A stretch of 36,366 bases of DNA from an uncultured Bacilli bacterium (GTDB taxonomy: Bacteria > Bacillota_I > Bacilli_A > RF39 > UBA660). Both the position numbers and the translations under genes were made by a program. The notes under the pieces are model-generated. The model had not been told where the DNA came from and searched no databases. It saw nothing but the letters and a program-made list of their open reading frames with translations. Of this stretch, positions 1 to 6,750 are shown in pieces. Numbering within the stretch: the first letter of the stretch is position 1; the number at the start of each line of letters is the position of its first letter. The stretch lies in NCBI GenBank assembly GCA_934086145.1, contig CAKOHV010000021.1:1-36366 (forward strand). Direction: 5' to 3'.

Positions 1-10
1 AATTTTAAGC

Positions 11-33
11 CAAACAAAGTTAACCTTTGTTTG
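11..33 (-). terminator. possible terminator hairpin after the 159-aa membrane protein
   Basis: A perfect 9-bp inverted repeat (CAAACAAAG / CTTTGTTTG) with a 5-nt loop lies 60 nt past the stop codon of the last gene. The expected run of U on the minus strand is poor (GCTTAAAATT), so this may be a weak terminator or only an RNA 3'-end structure. The rest of bases 1-93 holds no gene that I can see. Confidence 0.4.
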
Positions 34-93
34 TTATCTATATTATAAATCGGTAACATTTTAACTAATGTTTAACATACAAATATCTTACAA

Positions 94-573
94 CTATTCA
101 ACAAAAGTATAGCCATCCGTTTCATAGTTTTTACAACTCAAATATGCCTTAACATCATAATCATTTTTTGTCTCATCATAATAAATTAGTGCATAACCAA
201 TACATGATTTATCAACAGCATCATCATACAAATCACCATTTTCAAGCAAAGTATTTATATTCAAACGCATTTTTTGATTTTCTGTCGGATATATTTCACG
301 AGTTTTTACATAATCTAATGCTGCTGCTGCAACATCTTCTTCCATTTTTTCATGACTTACAACAACTTTTCTATTATTTCCACAGAAAAATATCAAAATT
401 ATTATTATTAAAAAGATAATTACCCATAAAGAAATTAACTTCTGTAATTTTTTTGGTAGCTTTTTGAACTTCAAATATAAACCAATAAAAAATGTTTTTA
501 TTTGATTCCAAAGACTTTTCATAATCGTTTTAAAATTTTTTCTTTTTCTCTTCTTATTATTATTTTTTCCCAT
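94..573 (-). CDS. membrane-anchored protein of unknown function, tandem paralogue A (159 aa)
   Basis: I do not recognise a named family. The N-terminus is strongly basic (about residues 1-45, Lys/Arg-rich), followed by one transmembrane helix at about 46-64 and an external C-terminal domain, giving an N-in/C-out single-pass protein. The C-terminal part has two Cys in the pattern CxGY...AYLxCxxYxTxGY, shared with the gene directly upstream (584-1060), so the two are diverged tandem duplicates. The start is well supported by TTAGGAGGAG 5 nt upstream; this Shine-Dalgarno site overlaps the TAG stop of the neighbour, so the pair is probably translationally coupled. The Cys pair could form a disulphide outside the cell. 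The C-terminal pattern recalls the end domain of some pseudopilin-like proteins of Firmicutes, but no prepilin signal is present, so this is only a suggestion. Confidence 0.75.
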   Translation of the reverse strand: MGKNNNKKRKRKNFKTIMKSLWNQIKTFFIGLYLKFKKLPKKLQKLISLWVIIFLIIIILIFFCGNNRKVVVSHEKMEEDVAAAALDYVKTREIYPTENQKMRLNINTLLENGDLYDDAVDKSCIGYALIYYDETKNDYDVKAYLSCKNYETDGYTFVE

Positions 574-583
574 TTTACTCCTC

Positions 584-1060
584 CTAATATCCTTCAGTAG
601 TATAATTTGAACACTTTAAATAAGCCTGACTTTGATATACCCCATTTTCATCATCCCAAACGTTAACGTAACCGTAACATTCAATATTATTAACTTGATC
701 ATAAAGTTGATCAATATATCCATTTGTTACCAATTCTGCTAACAAAACCGAAGCAATCCCCGTCTGCAAAGTGTCACGGTTATCAATTACGTAACTTTTA
801 CCAACCTCAGCCATTTTTTTCTCATAATCACGATAAATGCTGTAGTCAATATACTTAGTTGAATTTTTGTCACTAGTCGTTCCATTATTATTATTTGTTG
901 TAGTAGTTGAATTATTATTTTGTTTGTTACCTATTTGATTAACATCCATATTTTTATACAAAGATTGTACATTACAAACAGCAATAATCAAAAAGAGAAG
1001 TAGTATACAACAATATATAACCATATTTTTCATTCCCCAGCCATGATTATTAAGTTTCAT
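584..1060 (-). CDS. membrane-anchored protein of unknown function, tandem paralogue B (158 aa)
   Basis: Short cytoplasmic N-terminus, a transmembrane helix at about residues 12-30, then an Asn/Thr/Ser-rich low-complexity linker (about 40-68) and a C-terminal domain of about 85 residues. That domain matches the downstream gene: both have CxGYxxxxxD and AYLxCxxYxTxGY near the end. The linker is the kind seen between a membrane anchor and an external domain. The start ATG is preceded by GAGGGGAG at good spacing. The gene lies beyond the rplL terminator, so it is probably expressed from its own promoter; a TATAAT lies in the 60-nt gap near 1090, but without a clear -35. Function unknown; secreted or surface-exposed by inference. 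Confidence 0.75.
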   Translation of the reverse strand: MKLNNHGWGMKNMVIYCCILLLFLIIAVCNVQSLYKNMDVNQIGNKQNNNSTTTTNNNNGTTSDKNSTKYIDYSIYRDYEKKMAEVGKSYVIDNRDTLQTGIASVLLAELVTNGYIDQLYDQVNNIECYGYVNVWDDENGVYQSQAYLKCSNYTTEGY

Positions 1061-1118
1061 ATTACTCCCCTCTTTCTATCAATAATTATAATACACAATA
1101 AAATTTTTTTCCACCATG

Positions 1119-1151
1119 AAAAAACGACTCAATTAATTTAAGTCGTTTTTT
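1119..1151 (-). terminator. rplJL terminator
   Basis: Stem AAAAAACGACT / AGTCGTTTTTT with an 11-nt AT loop, flanked by A and T runs on both strands, so it could work in either direction. It sits 17 nt past the rplL stop and closes the L10-L12 operon, which means rpoBC is not co-transcribed here. Confidence 0.85.
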
Positions 1152-1167
1152 TATTTTTTAAAAGCTA

Positions 1168-1539
1168 TTATACTAATTCAACTGTAGCGCCAGCTGCTTC
1201 TAATTGTGCTTTTAATTCTTCAGCTTCTTTAGCAGGAACGTTTTCTTTAACATTTCCACCATTATCAGCTAAACCTTTAGCTTCTACTAATCCTAAGCCA
1301 GTAATTTCCTTTAATAATTTAATTACTTGCATCTTAGTAGCTCCAGCTTCTTTTAATACAACTGTTTTAGCTGCATTATCTTCTTGAGCTTCAGCTCCTG
1401 CTGCTGGAGCAGCTGCTACTGCAACAGCACTTGGATCTACACCAAATTCTTCTTTCATTGCGTCAACTAATTCTTTAACTTCAAGAATAGTCATTTCTTT
1501 TAAAGCACTTATAAATTCATCTTTTGTTAATTTTGCCAT
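1168..1539 (-). CDS. rplL: 50S ribosomal protein L7/L12
   Basis: Encodes the acidic stalk protein of the large ribosomal subunit, which binds L10 as dimers and recruits translation GTPases. The 123-residue product has the family layout: an N-terminal dimerisation helix beginning MAKLTKDEF, an Ala-rich flexible hinge (residues about 38-52), and the globular C-terminal domain with KTVVLKEAGATKMQVIKL and GLGLVEAKGLAD motifs. I chose the ATG at 1537-1539 because AAGGAAG lies just upstream; a longer reading frame (to 1560) would add seven residues not usual in the family. It follows rplJ by 26 nt in the same transcript and is followed at once by a terminator instead of rpoB. Confidence 0.97.
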   Translation of the reverse strand: MAKLTKDEFISALKEMTILEVKELVDAMKEEFGVDPSAVAVAAAPAAGAEAQEDNAAKTVVLKEAGATKMQVIKLLKEITGLGLVEAKGLADNGGNVKENVPAKEAEELKAQLEAAGATVELV

Positions 1540-1565
1540 TTTTATTTCTTCCTTTCTCACTTTAA

Positions 1566-2057
1566 TTATTTTTCTAATTGTTCAGCATACATATTAAGAC
1601 CAATAGCTAAATCTCTAACATATTGAATCATTCCACCAGCCAACATAGTAAGTAAGCCTTCTCTTGATGGAATTGCTGCATATTCATTAATTGTATCTAA
1701 ATCTGCTTTAGCACCACTAATAATACCTACTCTGATTTCAGCTTTATCATGATCTTTAGCAAATTTTGATAAAACTTTAATTGGTTCTAACAAATCTTTT
1801 CCGAAAAGAATTGCATTTGGACCTTCTAAGAATTCATCTAAGTTTAAATCTAATTCATTTAAAGCTCTTTTTACTAAAGTATTTTTATAAACTTTAATTT
1901 CGCTATCAATGTTTTTTAGTTCTCTTCTTAATTCACTCATATCAGAAACACTTAAACCTTGATATGTAAATAATATAACTGATTCACTATTTTTTACATT
2001 ATCTTGAATTTCTGAAACGATTGACTTCTTAGCTTCTAAAATTTTTGAACTTGCCAT
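1566..2057 (-). CDS. rplJ: 50S ribosomal protein L10
   Basis: Stalk base protein: its N-terminal domain binds 23S rRNA near L11, and its C-terminal helix carries the L12 dimers. At 163 aa it has the usual bacterial length. Recognisable features are the N-terminal KKSIVSEIQDNVKNSESVIL region, the YKNTLVKRAL motif and the EGPNAILFG segment. AAAGGAGGG stands 5 nt before the ATG. The gene is preceded by a long structured leader with a terminator hairpin whose T-run ends about 20 nt before the start, so L10 (as L10(L12)4) most likely represses its own operon. rplL is directly downstream. Confidence 0.97.
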   Translation of the reverse strand: MASSKILEAKKSIVSEIQDNVKNSESVILFTYQGLSVSDMSELRRELKNIDSEIKVYKNTLVKRALNELDLNLDEFLEGPNAILFGKDLLEPIKVLSKFAKDHDKAEIRVGIISGAKADLDTINEYAAIPSREGLLTMLAGGMIQYVRDLAIGLNMYAEQLEK

Positions 2058-2199
2058 TTTTTCCCTCCTTTAGGATTTTAAAAAAGCTTTTCCCCCAAGG
2101 AAAAGCTTAAAATACAACATTCATCATGTCATAAAATAAGTATCCTCGGCAAGATTTACTTTTGTACTTGCTGTCTTTGGAAAAACGCTTTTTTTCAAC
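2058..2199 (-). ncRNA. ribosomal protein L10 leader with transcription attenuator
   Basis: The 5' leader of rplJL. On the minus strand it holds the L10-leader signatures CCAAAGACAGCAAGTAC and CTTGCCGAGG (minus strand of 2144-2180), matching the conserved kink-turn binding site known from B. subtilis and other Firmicutes. It is followed by a perfect 10-bp stem AAGCTTTTCC/GGAAAAGCTT (2084-2093 with 2099-2108) and a T6 run, which is an intrinsic terminator placed before the Shine-Dalgarno site. The likely logic is that excess L10(L12)4 binds the leader and favours the terminator. Family assignment is by eye. Confidence 0.88.
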
Positions 2200-2205
2200 A
2201 AATTT

Positions 2206-2234
2206 ATTATATTCTATTAACAATTAAATGTCAA
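2206..2234 (-). promoter_or_regulatory. rplJL promoter (perfect consensus)
   Basis: TTGACA (2229-2234) and TATAAT (2206-2211) separated by exactly 17 nt on the minus strand. The -35 box lies within the last codons of rplA (Phe-Asp-Ile-stop), so the stop region of L1 and the promoter share sequence. Predicted transcription start near 2199, giving a leader of about 140 nt. Confidence 0.88.
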
Positions 2235-2922
2235 AAGAATTTTTATCAATTTTTACACCAGGTCCCATTGTACTAGATATTGAAATATTTTCAATATATT
2301 TTCCTTTTACAACAGCTGGTTTTACTTTGTTAATTGTATTAACAACATAATTTAAATTTTCAAGTAATTTATCATCATCAAATGAAACTTTACCAATAAT
2401 TGTATGAACATTTCCATATGAATCAGTTTTATAACTAACCATACCTTTTTTAATGTCTTCTACTGCTTTTTGAGTATTCATTGTTACAGTTCCTGTTTTA
2501 GGGTTTGGCATTAAACCTTTAGGTCCTAAAACACGACCAATTCTACCTAATTGAGCCATCATGTCTGGAGTAGCAACAATAACATCATAGTCAAACCAAT
2601 TTTCATTTTGGATTTTTTCTATCATGTCAGTATCACCAACATAGTCAGCACCTGCTTTACGAGCAGCTTCTGCAGCTTCTCCCTTAGCAATTACTAAAAC
2701 TTTTTTAGTCTTTCCAGTTCCATTAGGTAATACCATAGATCCTCTTAATTGTTGATCGGCTTTTTTAGTATCTAAGTTTAACTTAAAAGCAACTTCAACT
2801 GTACTATCAAAATTAGTTATGGCAGTTTCTTTGACTAATTTAATTGCTTCTTCTTTAGTATAAAGAGTATTCTTTTCTACTTTTTTAGAAGCTTCCACAT
2901 ACTTTTTACCTAACTTTCTCAT
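2224..2922 (-). CDS. rplA: 50S ribosomal protein L1
   Basis: Binds the mobile L1 stalk of 23S rRNA and, in many bacteria, represses translation of its own rplK-rplA message. The 232-residue length is typical. Visible hallmarks are MRKLGKKYVEASKKVEK at the N-terminus, the GRIGRVLGPKGLMPNPKTGT signature near residue 125-145, and the C-terminal SSTMGPGVKID. AGGAGGTAAAATA gives a strong ribosome binding site. It follows rplK by 66 nt with no terminator, so the two form one operon; the promoter of rplJL overlaps its 3' end. Confidence 0.97.
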   Translation of the reverse strand: MRKLGKKYVEASKKVEKNTLYTKEEAIKLVKETAITNFDSTVEVAFKLNLDTKKADQQLRGSMVLPNGTGKTKKVLVIAKGEAAEAARKAGADYVGDTDMIEKIQNENWFDYDVIVATPDMMAQLGRIGRVLGPKGLMPNPKTGTVTMNTQKAVEDIKKGMVSYKTDSYGNVHTIIGKVSFDDDKLLENLNYVVNTINKVKPAVVKGKYIENISISSTMGPGVKIDKNSFDI

Positions 2923-2988
2923 TATTTTACCTCCTAATTGTGGTTTATTAGCGGACTTTTATATATTAACTTATATTTATATTATAAA

Positions 2989-3570
2989 TTATTCTTCTTC
3001 TGTTTCTTTATTTTCGTTAATTACTTCTACTTCGTGAGATTCATTTGCTTCAGCTTCAAGTTTTTCTAATTCAGCTTCTCTCTTAGCTTCTTTAATTTCT
3101 TCTTCTTTAGCTTCTTTTTCTTGTTCTGCTAACTCAGCATCATTTAATCCTTTAACAGCTACACCCATATTTCTTGCAGTTCCTTCAATAGTTCTCATTG
3201 CTGCTTCTACATCGTAAGCATTCAAATCAGGTAACTTAGTTTCTGCAATTTTTCTTAATTCATCAACAGTAATTGTTGCAACAACTTCATTTGCACCTTT
3301 TGTGCTTCCTTTTTGAATTTTTGCAGTTTTCTTTATTAAGAAACCAGCTGGTGGAGTTTTTAGTACGAAATCAAAGCTTCTATCATCATAAATGCTGATT
3401 TCTACTGGAACGATATCTCCAGCCTTATCCTTTGTAGCATCGTTGAATTTTGTACAAAATTCACCTAGATTAATTCCAGCAGGTCCTAAAACAGTTCCTA
3501 CAGGTGGTGCTGGTGTTGCTTTTGCAGCAGGAATTTGTAATTTTATTTTCTTTACGACTTCTTTTGCCAC
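2989..3570 (-). CDS. rplK: 50S ribosomal protein L11 with acidic C-terminal extension
   Basis: L11 forms the GTPase-associated centre with L10. The core (about residues 1-143) is standard: AAKATPAPPVGTVLGPAGIN, the KTPPAGFLIKK segment, and the C-terminal rRNA-binding part ending TARNMGVAVKGL. The usual family length is about 141 aa, but this product has 193: a tail of about 50 residues follows, made almost entirely of Glu, Lys and Ala and likely a charged helix. The start is taken as GTG at 3568-3570 because AGGAGG is 8 nt upstream; the GTG three codons earlier overlaps the Shine-Dalgarno site itself. First gene of rplK-rplA, under a promoter at 3681-3709 and an L1-type leader element. The extension is in frame with no sign of a frameshift. 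Confidence 0.96.
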   Translation of the reverse strand: MAKEVVKKIKLQIPAAKATPAPPVGTVLGPAGINLGEFCTKFNDATKDKAGDIVPVEISIYDDRSFDFVLKTPPAGFLIKKTAKIQKGSTKGANEVVATITVDELRKIAETKLPDLNAYDVEAAMRTIEGTARNMGVAVKGLNDAELAEQEKEAKEEEIKEAKREAELEKLEAEANESHEVEVINENKETEEE

Positions 3571-3602
3571 GAAAAACACCTCCTAAAAAATTTTTTTCGC
3601 GA

Positions 3603-3638
3603 AAGTGGTCTAGGGCAATCCGCTTTTCCCTCCCACTT
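3603..3638 (-). promoter_or_regulatory. putative L1-binding autoregulatory element in the rplK-rplA leader
   Basis: On the minus strand the 5' UTR can fold as AAGTGG-GA-GGG, loop, CCC-TAGA-CCACTT: two short helices separated by an asymmetric internal loop. The strand GTGGGAGG is the same as the L1-binding segment of helix 76 of 23S rRNA (GGUGGGAGGCU paired to CCACC). This is the known rRNA-mimic design by which L1 represses its own message. The structure was drawn by eye. Confidence 0.7.
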
Positions 3639-3680
3639 AAGCTAATCACATATATACAAATATACATAATTGCACCTAAG

Positions 3681-3709
3681 ATACTAACACACTATATCAA
3701 TAAATGCAA
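3681..3709 (-). promoter_or_regulatory. rplK-rplA promoter
   Basis: TTGCAT (3704-3709), 17-nt spacer, TAGTAT (3681-3686) on the minus strand, with GTGTGT before the -10. It begins 11 nt past the stop codon of the 981-aa gene and gives a leader of roughly 100 nt. Confidence 0.72.
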
Positions 3710-3719
3710 GATTTTTTTA

Positions 3720-6665
3720 TTAATTCTTTTTTCCTAGTGAATAAGATAATTCATTATTTTTCTTATTTTCTAAACTACCTAACAAATTATAGAAATTATT
3801 CACATCAACCAATTGATCACGACGTAACTTATCTTTTGGTAAATTACTCAAATAACTTAAAATACTTATTAATTCATCTCTACTTAAAGGTCGTTCATTC
3901 TTATAAATTTTTATAACTTCAAATTCTGGTAATTTAAAGAAATTAGGTAAGAACGTACTAGAGCGGCCTAAACTAAGACGCATACGGCTTAGTGCATTAC
4001 CAACATAAAATTGATCTCCATCTCTATAATCAGGTACTTGTTCCAAACCATACTGAATAGTAGTAACCTTAATTAACAAATTTTTTACTTTAATATATTG
4101 TTCATCATTGAGCCAAGTAAATCTGGCTGGAAGAACTCCCCAATGTTTATTTCGCAAATCACGATAAAATAAATAAGCATCAATATCATCATCTAATTTT
4201 GTTTCCCCATATTTAGGAATTCTATTATTAACATCAATAAAATTTTCCAATTCAGCAAATCTTCGATCAAATTGTTCATTCAAAGACTTAACTTTATTTT
4301 TATTTTCCATCATCACTAAATACTTAAGAAGCACAATTTGTTCATAACTTAGTCGACCTTTATTCAATTTTCTCATTGCCGTAAGATACCACTTAAATTT
4401 ATTTAAATAACCTTTTTTTTCATATAGTGAACCATCACTCTTCTTTAAAGCTTCAAAAGTATCTACAAAATTTTGATACCATTCACTATTATTTTCTTTT
4501 ATTTTTCTAAAAATACCATCATTTATATCAACAAAAGCTTCACCAGTTTCTCCATAAACATACTGATCAAAATTTTGCAAATATTTTTTTCTGTCAGAAC
4601 CCAATGTTCTCTTTCTCTTATCCATTTTCATTTTACTTAGAGCATCTGCAAAAGCAATAATTTGATATTGTTGATCAATATTAATAACTTGTTCCTGTAA
4701 CTTAGAAAGAACTTCTTCCATTTTTTCAACAGATTCAACAGTTGGTGTACTATAATTTTGACGATATGCCACTATTGAACCAACAGAAGAATTTGTCAAA
4801 TTAGAAAATGCTGCTATGGAAACATCAAACGCATCCATTAAGGAAGTAAGTTTAAAACCAAAACTATCTTTATAATTATCAACATGATTATCAGCATAAT
4901 GATTAATAATAGCTAAATTTCTAAGTTTTCTTACCTTTAAAACGTGTTCATCATCAAACCATTTACCACTTAATACCATTTTTTGTAATAAATTCCAATT
5001 GCTCGCATCCTCTGGCGCAAGACCATTTAACAAATCTTCACCATTACCTAATTTATTTAAGAAAGTACTGAATATATTATCGAAGTCATTAATTATTCTC
5101 AATTCTTCACTATTTTGTCTTTGATAATTCAATTCATTAATTTTAGTAAGAAGTAACTCTAGTAGCACTTTTTGTTCCTTTGACAATTCTACACAACCAT
5201 TGTTACTTTCTAAGGTATCTCGTTGCGTATTAATCCATTTAAAAGCTATTGTTCCATCATAAAAATACTCATTTTTATTTGGTCTACGCTTTTCTAAAGA
5301 ACATATTTGATAGAAAGTAAGCCATTTCAAATACCAATCATATTTACTATTTTTAACTGCTAAAGCGAGATTGGCAGTATCATTTTCTAAGCTTTTTTCA
5401 AATTCTAATACTTGTTCTTCAGAATACAATTTGTAAATCATTTGTCCTTTTTTATCATCTATTTTACAAGCTAATTGCTTATAAATCACTCTAGTTTGTT
5501 CCAAAATTTCTTTTTGATAAATATCAACTGTTGAAATTTCAAGTTCATCTAATAATGATAAAATTTTACTTACTATAGCTTGGCTAGGTAAAATTTCATT
5601 TCTACAAGCCTTACTTATAACTCCACCCGGAATTTGCGTACGTTCAAAGAAATCAATATATGATAAATCGAAACTATACAAAACTTTATCTAAAGCCCCA
5701 CCATAATTCAAACTACTTTCCTTATTTACCATAACTTTTTTATTTTCAAATAGCAATTCTGTAATTTCTGCTAAGCAAGAAGCCAAATATTCCTTTATTT
5801 CTACAGGAACTGCTGGTGAAGGCGTATTATTAAAATGTATAAATTTACGTAATAAAACATTTATAAAAGAGCCATCTGAAAAACGAGCATCATTAGTAAT
5901 ATGACCTAATTTATTTTCTTTTAAATATTCTTTAATTTCCAATAATTTAGCCTTTAATTCCTCTACGCCATTATAATTTAACCAACCTTCAAACGTAATT
6001 TCCTTTGACTTATTTTCCTTCACTTTATCTATTACTTTGGGCTTTTTTTCTTTTCTTTCATAATCACACGCTTTTACAGCCACAAAGAAACGTTCTATTT
6101 CAGCTAATTGCCAGCTTTCAAAGGCTGATCTATCATAATTTTTTTCCACTTCAAGTAATTTATTAAAAATTCTTTCTTTTAAAGGTTCTTTTCTTTTTCT
6201 CAATTTTTGAACCATAAATAACTTAATTTGTAAAAAGTCAGCTAATTGTTCTTCGTCATAACCTAAGAAAAAAGACAATCTCATCATTGAACGAGCCAAA
6301 TCATCACCAGGTACCATTACAAATTTTTCATACAATAAATATACCTTATAAACAATCTCTTGCTCTTTTATCTTCCCACTTTGACATAATTCAAAAACAG
6401 CAACAATCCAAGCTTTAACCGAACCTCCTGACGGAAACATAACATTACGTCTCAATTTATGATAACCATCTTGATTTAAATTTAAGCTTTCAACATATTG
6501 GAAATATTCTTCAAAATTTATCAATGGATTTTCAATAATTTGTAAAGTTTTATTAGCATTTTTCACCACTAATAAGTCTTGTTTATTTTTTATTTCAGTA
6601 ACTTTCTTCTGGTAATTTTCCAAAATTTCATTACAATCTTTTCGATAAGTTTCACAACCATACAT
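3720..6665 (-). CDS. large repeat protein of unknown function with HA-like and XRE-HTH-like modules (981 aa)
   Basis: No named family recognised. There is no signal peptide or membrane segment, so it is probably cytoplasmic. The protein appears to be built from about four divergent repeats. HTH-like stretches lie at about residues 122-172, 325-375, 603-656 and 890-942, each of the form (G/D)xxLxxMxxSF...FxxxxxxxxxxxxxYRxxxxxPSxxxxxxxxxxLxxL. Before them lie segments resembling the helicase-associated (HA) domain, with W...LxxW/Fxxx(Q)RxxxxxxLSxEQxxxLxxL spacing: 446-507 is clearest, with 51-115, 728-785 and 802-865 weaker. Such modules suggest nucleic-acid binding, but there is no ATPase, nuclease or other catalytic motif. 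GGGGG precedes the ATG by 8 nt. It has its own promoter and is flanked by the nusG terminator and the rplK promoter, so it is a single-gene insertion between nusG and rplK, which are neighbours in most bacteria. Codon and base use look like the neighbours; recent transfer is not evident. Confidence 0.85.
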   Translation of the reverse strand: MYGCETYRKDCNEILENYQKKVTEIKNKQDLLVVKNANKTLQIIENPLINFEEYFQYVESLNLNQDGYHKLRRNVMFPSGGSVKAWIVAVFELCQSGKIKEQEIVYKVYLLYEKFVMVPGDDLARSMMRLSFFLGYDEEQLADFLQIKLFMVQKLRKRKEPLKERIFNKLLEVEKNYDRSAFESWQLAEIERFFVAVKACDYERKEKKPKVIDKVKENKSKEITFEGWLNYNGVEELKAKLLEIKEYLKENKLGHITNDARFSDGSFINVLLRKFIHFNNTPSPAVPVEIKEYLASCLAEITELLFENKKVMVNKESSLNYGGALDKVLYSFDLSYIDFFERTQIPGGVISKACRNEILPSQAIVSKILSLLDELEISTVDIYQKEILEQTRVIYKQLACKIDDKKGQMIYKLYSEEQVLEFEKSLENDTANLALAVKNSKYDWYLKWLTFYQICSLEKRRPNKNEYFYDGTIAFKWINTQRDTLESNNGCVELSKEQKVLLELLLTKINELNYQRQNSEELRIINDFDNIFSTFLNKLGNGEDLLNGLAPEDASNWNLLQKMVLSGKWFDDEHVLKVRKLRNLAIINHYADNHVDNYKDSFGFKLTSLMDAFDVSIAAFSNLTNSSVGSIVAYRQNYSTPTVESVEKMEEVLSKLQEQVINIDQQYQIIAFADALSKMKMDKRKRTLGSDRKKYLQNFDQYVYGETGEAFVDINDGIFRKIKENNSEWYQNFVDTFEALKKSDGSLYEKKGYLNKFKWYLTAMRKLNKGRLSYEQIVLLKYLVMMENKNKVKSLNEQFDRRFAELENFIDVNNRIPKYGETKLDDDIDAYLFYRDLRNKHWGVLPARFTWLNDEQYIKVKNLLIKVTTIQYGLEQVPDYRDGDQFYVGNALSRMRLSLGRSSTFLPNFFKLPEFEVIKIYKNERPLSRDELISILSYLSNLPKDKLRRDQLVDVNNFYNLLGSLENKKNNELSYSLGKKN

Positions 6666-6698
6666 AAACTTTTCCCCCTCTTTTTTACATCAGCATGT

Positions 6699-6727
6699 AT
6701 TATATTAAATGAAACCATAAAAGTCAA
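6699..6727 (-). promoter_or_regulatory. promoter of the 981-aa gene
   Basis: TTGACT (6722-6727), 17-nt spacer, TATAAT (6699-6704). The -35 box starts within the T-tract of the nusG terminator, so terminator and promoter are fused. One of the best matches to consensus in the window, implying strong constitutive transcription. Confidence 0.85.
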
Positions 6728-6750
6728 AAAAAGCTTTGTATTCAAAGCTT
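6727..6750 (-). terminator. secE-nusG terminator
   Basis: Stem AAGCTTTG (6731-6738) / CAAAGCTT (6743-6750), 4-nt loop, then a run of seven T on the minus strand. The stem begins inside the nusG stop codon. Confidence 0.85.

Noticed and set aside
168..419. Plus-strand open frames here and at many other places (for example 7484-7714, 24878-25123, 33999-34250)
   Set aside because: They lie opposite confident minus-strand genes, have no Shine-Dalgarno site, and their composition (His/Leu/Phe/Tyr-rich) is that of antisense reading of AT-rich genes.
3470..3667. Upstream frame covering the rplK leader (65 aa)
   Set aside because: It crosses the rplK promoter-leader and the start of rplK in another frame; the sequence is better explained as the L1-binding leader.
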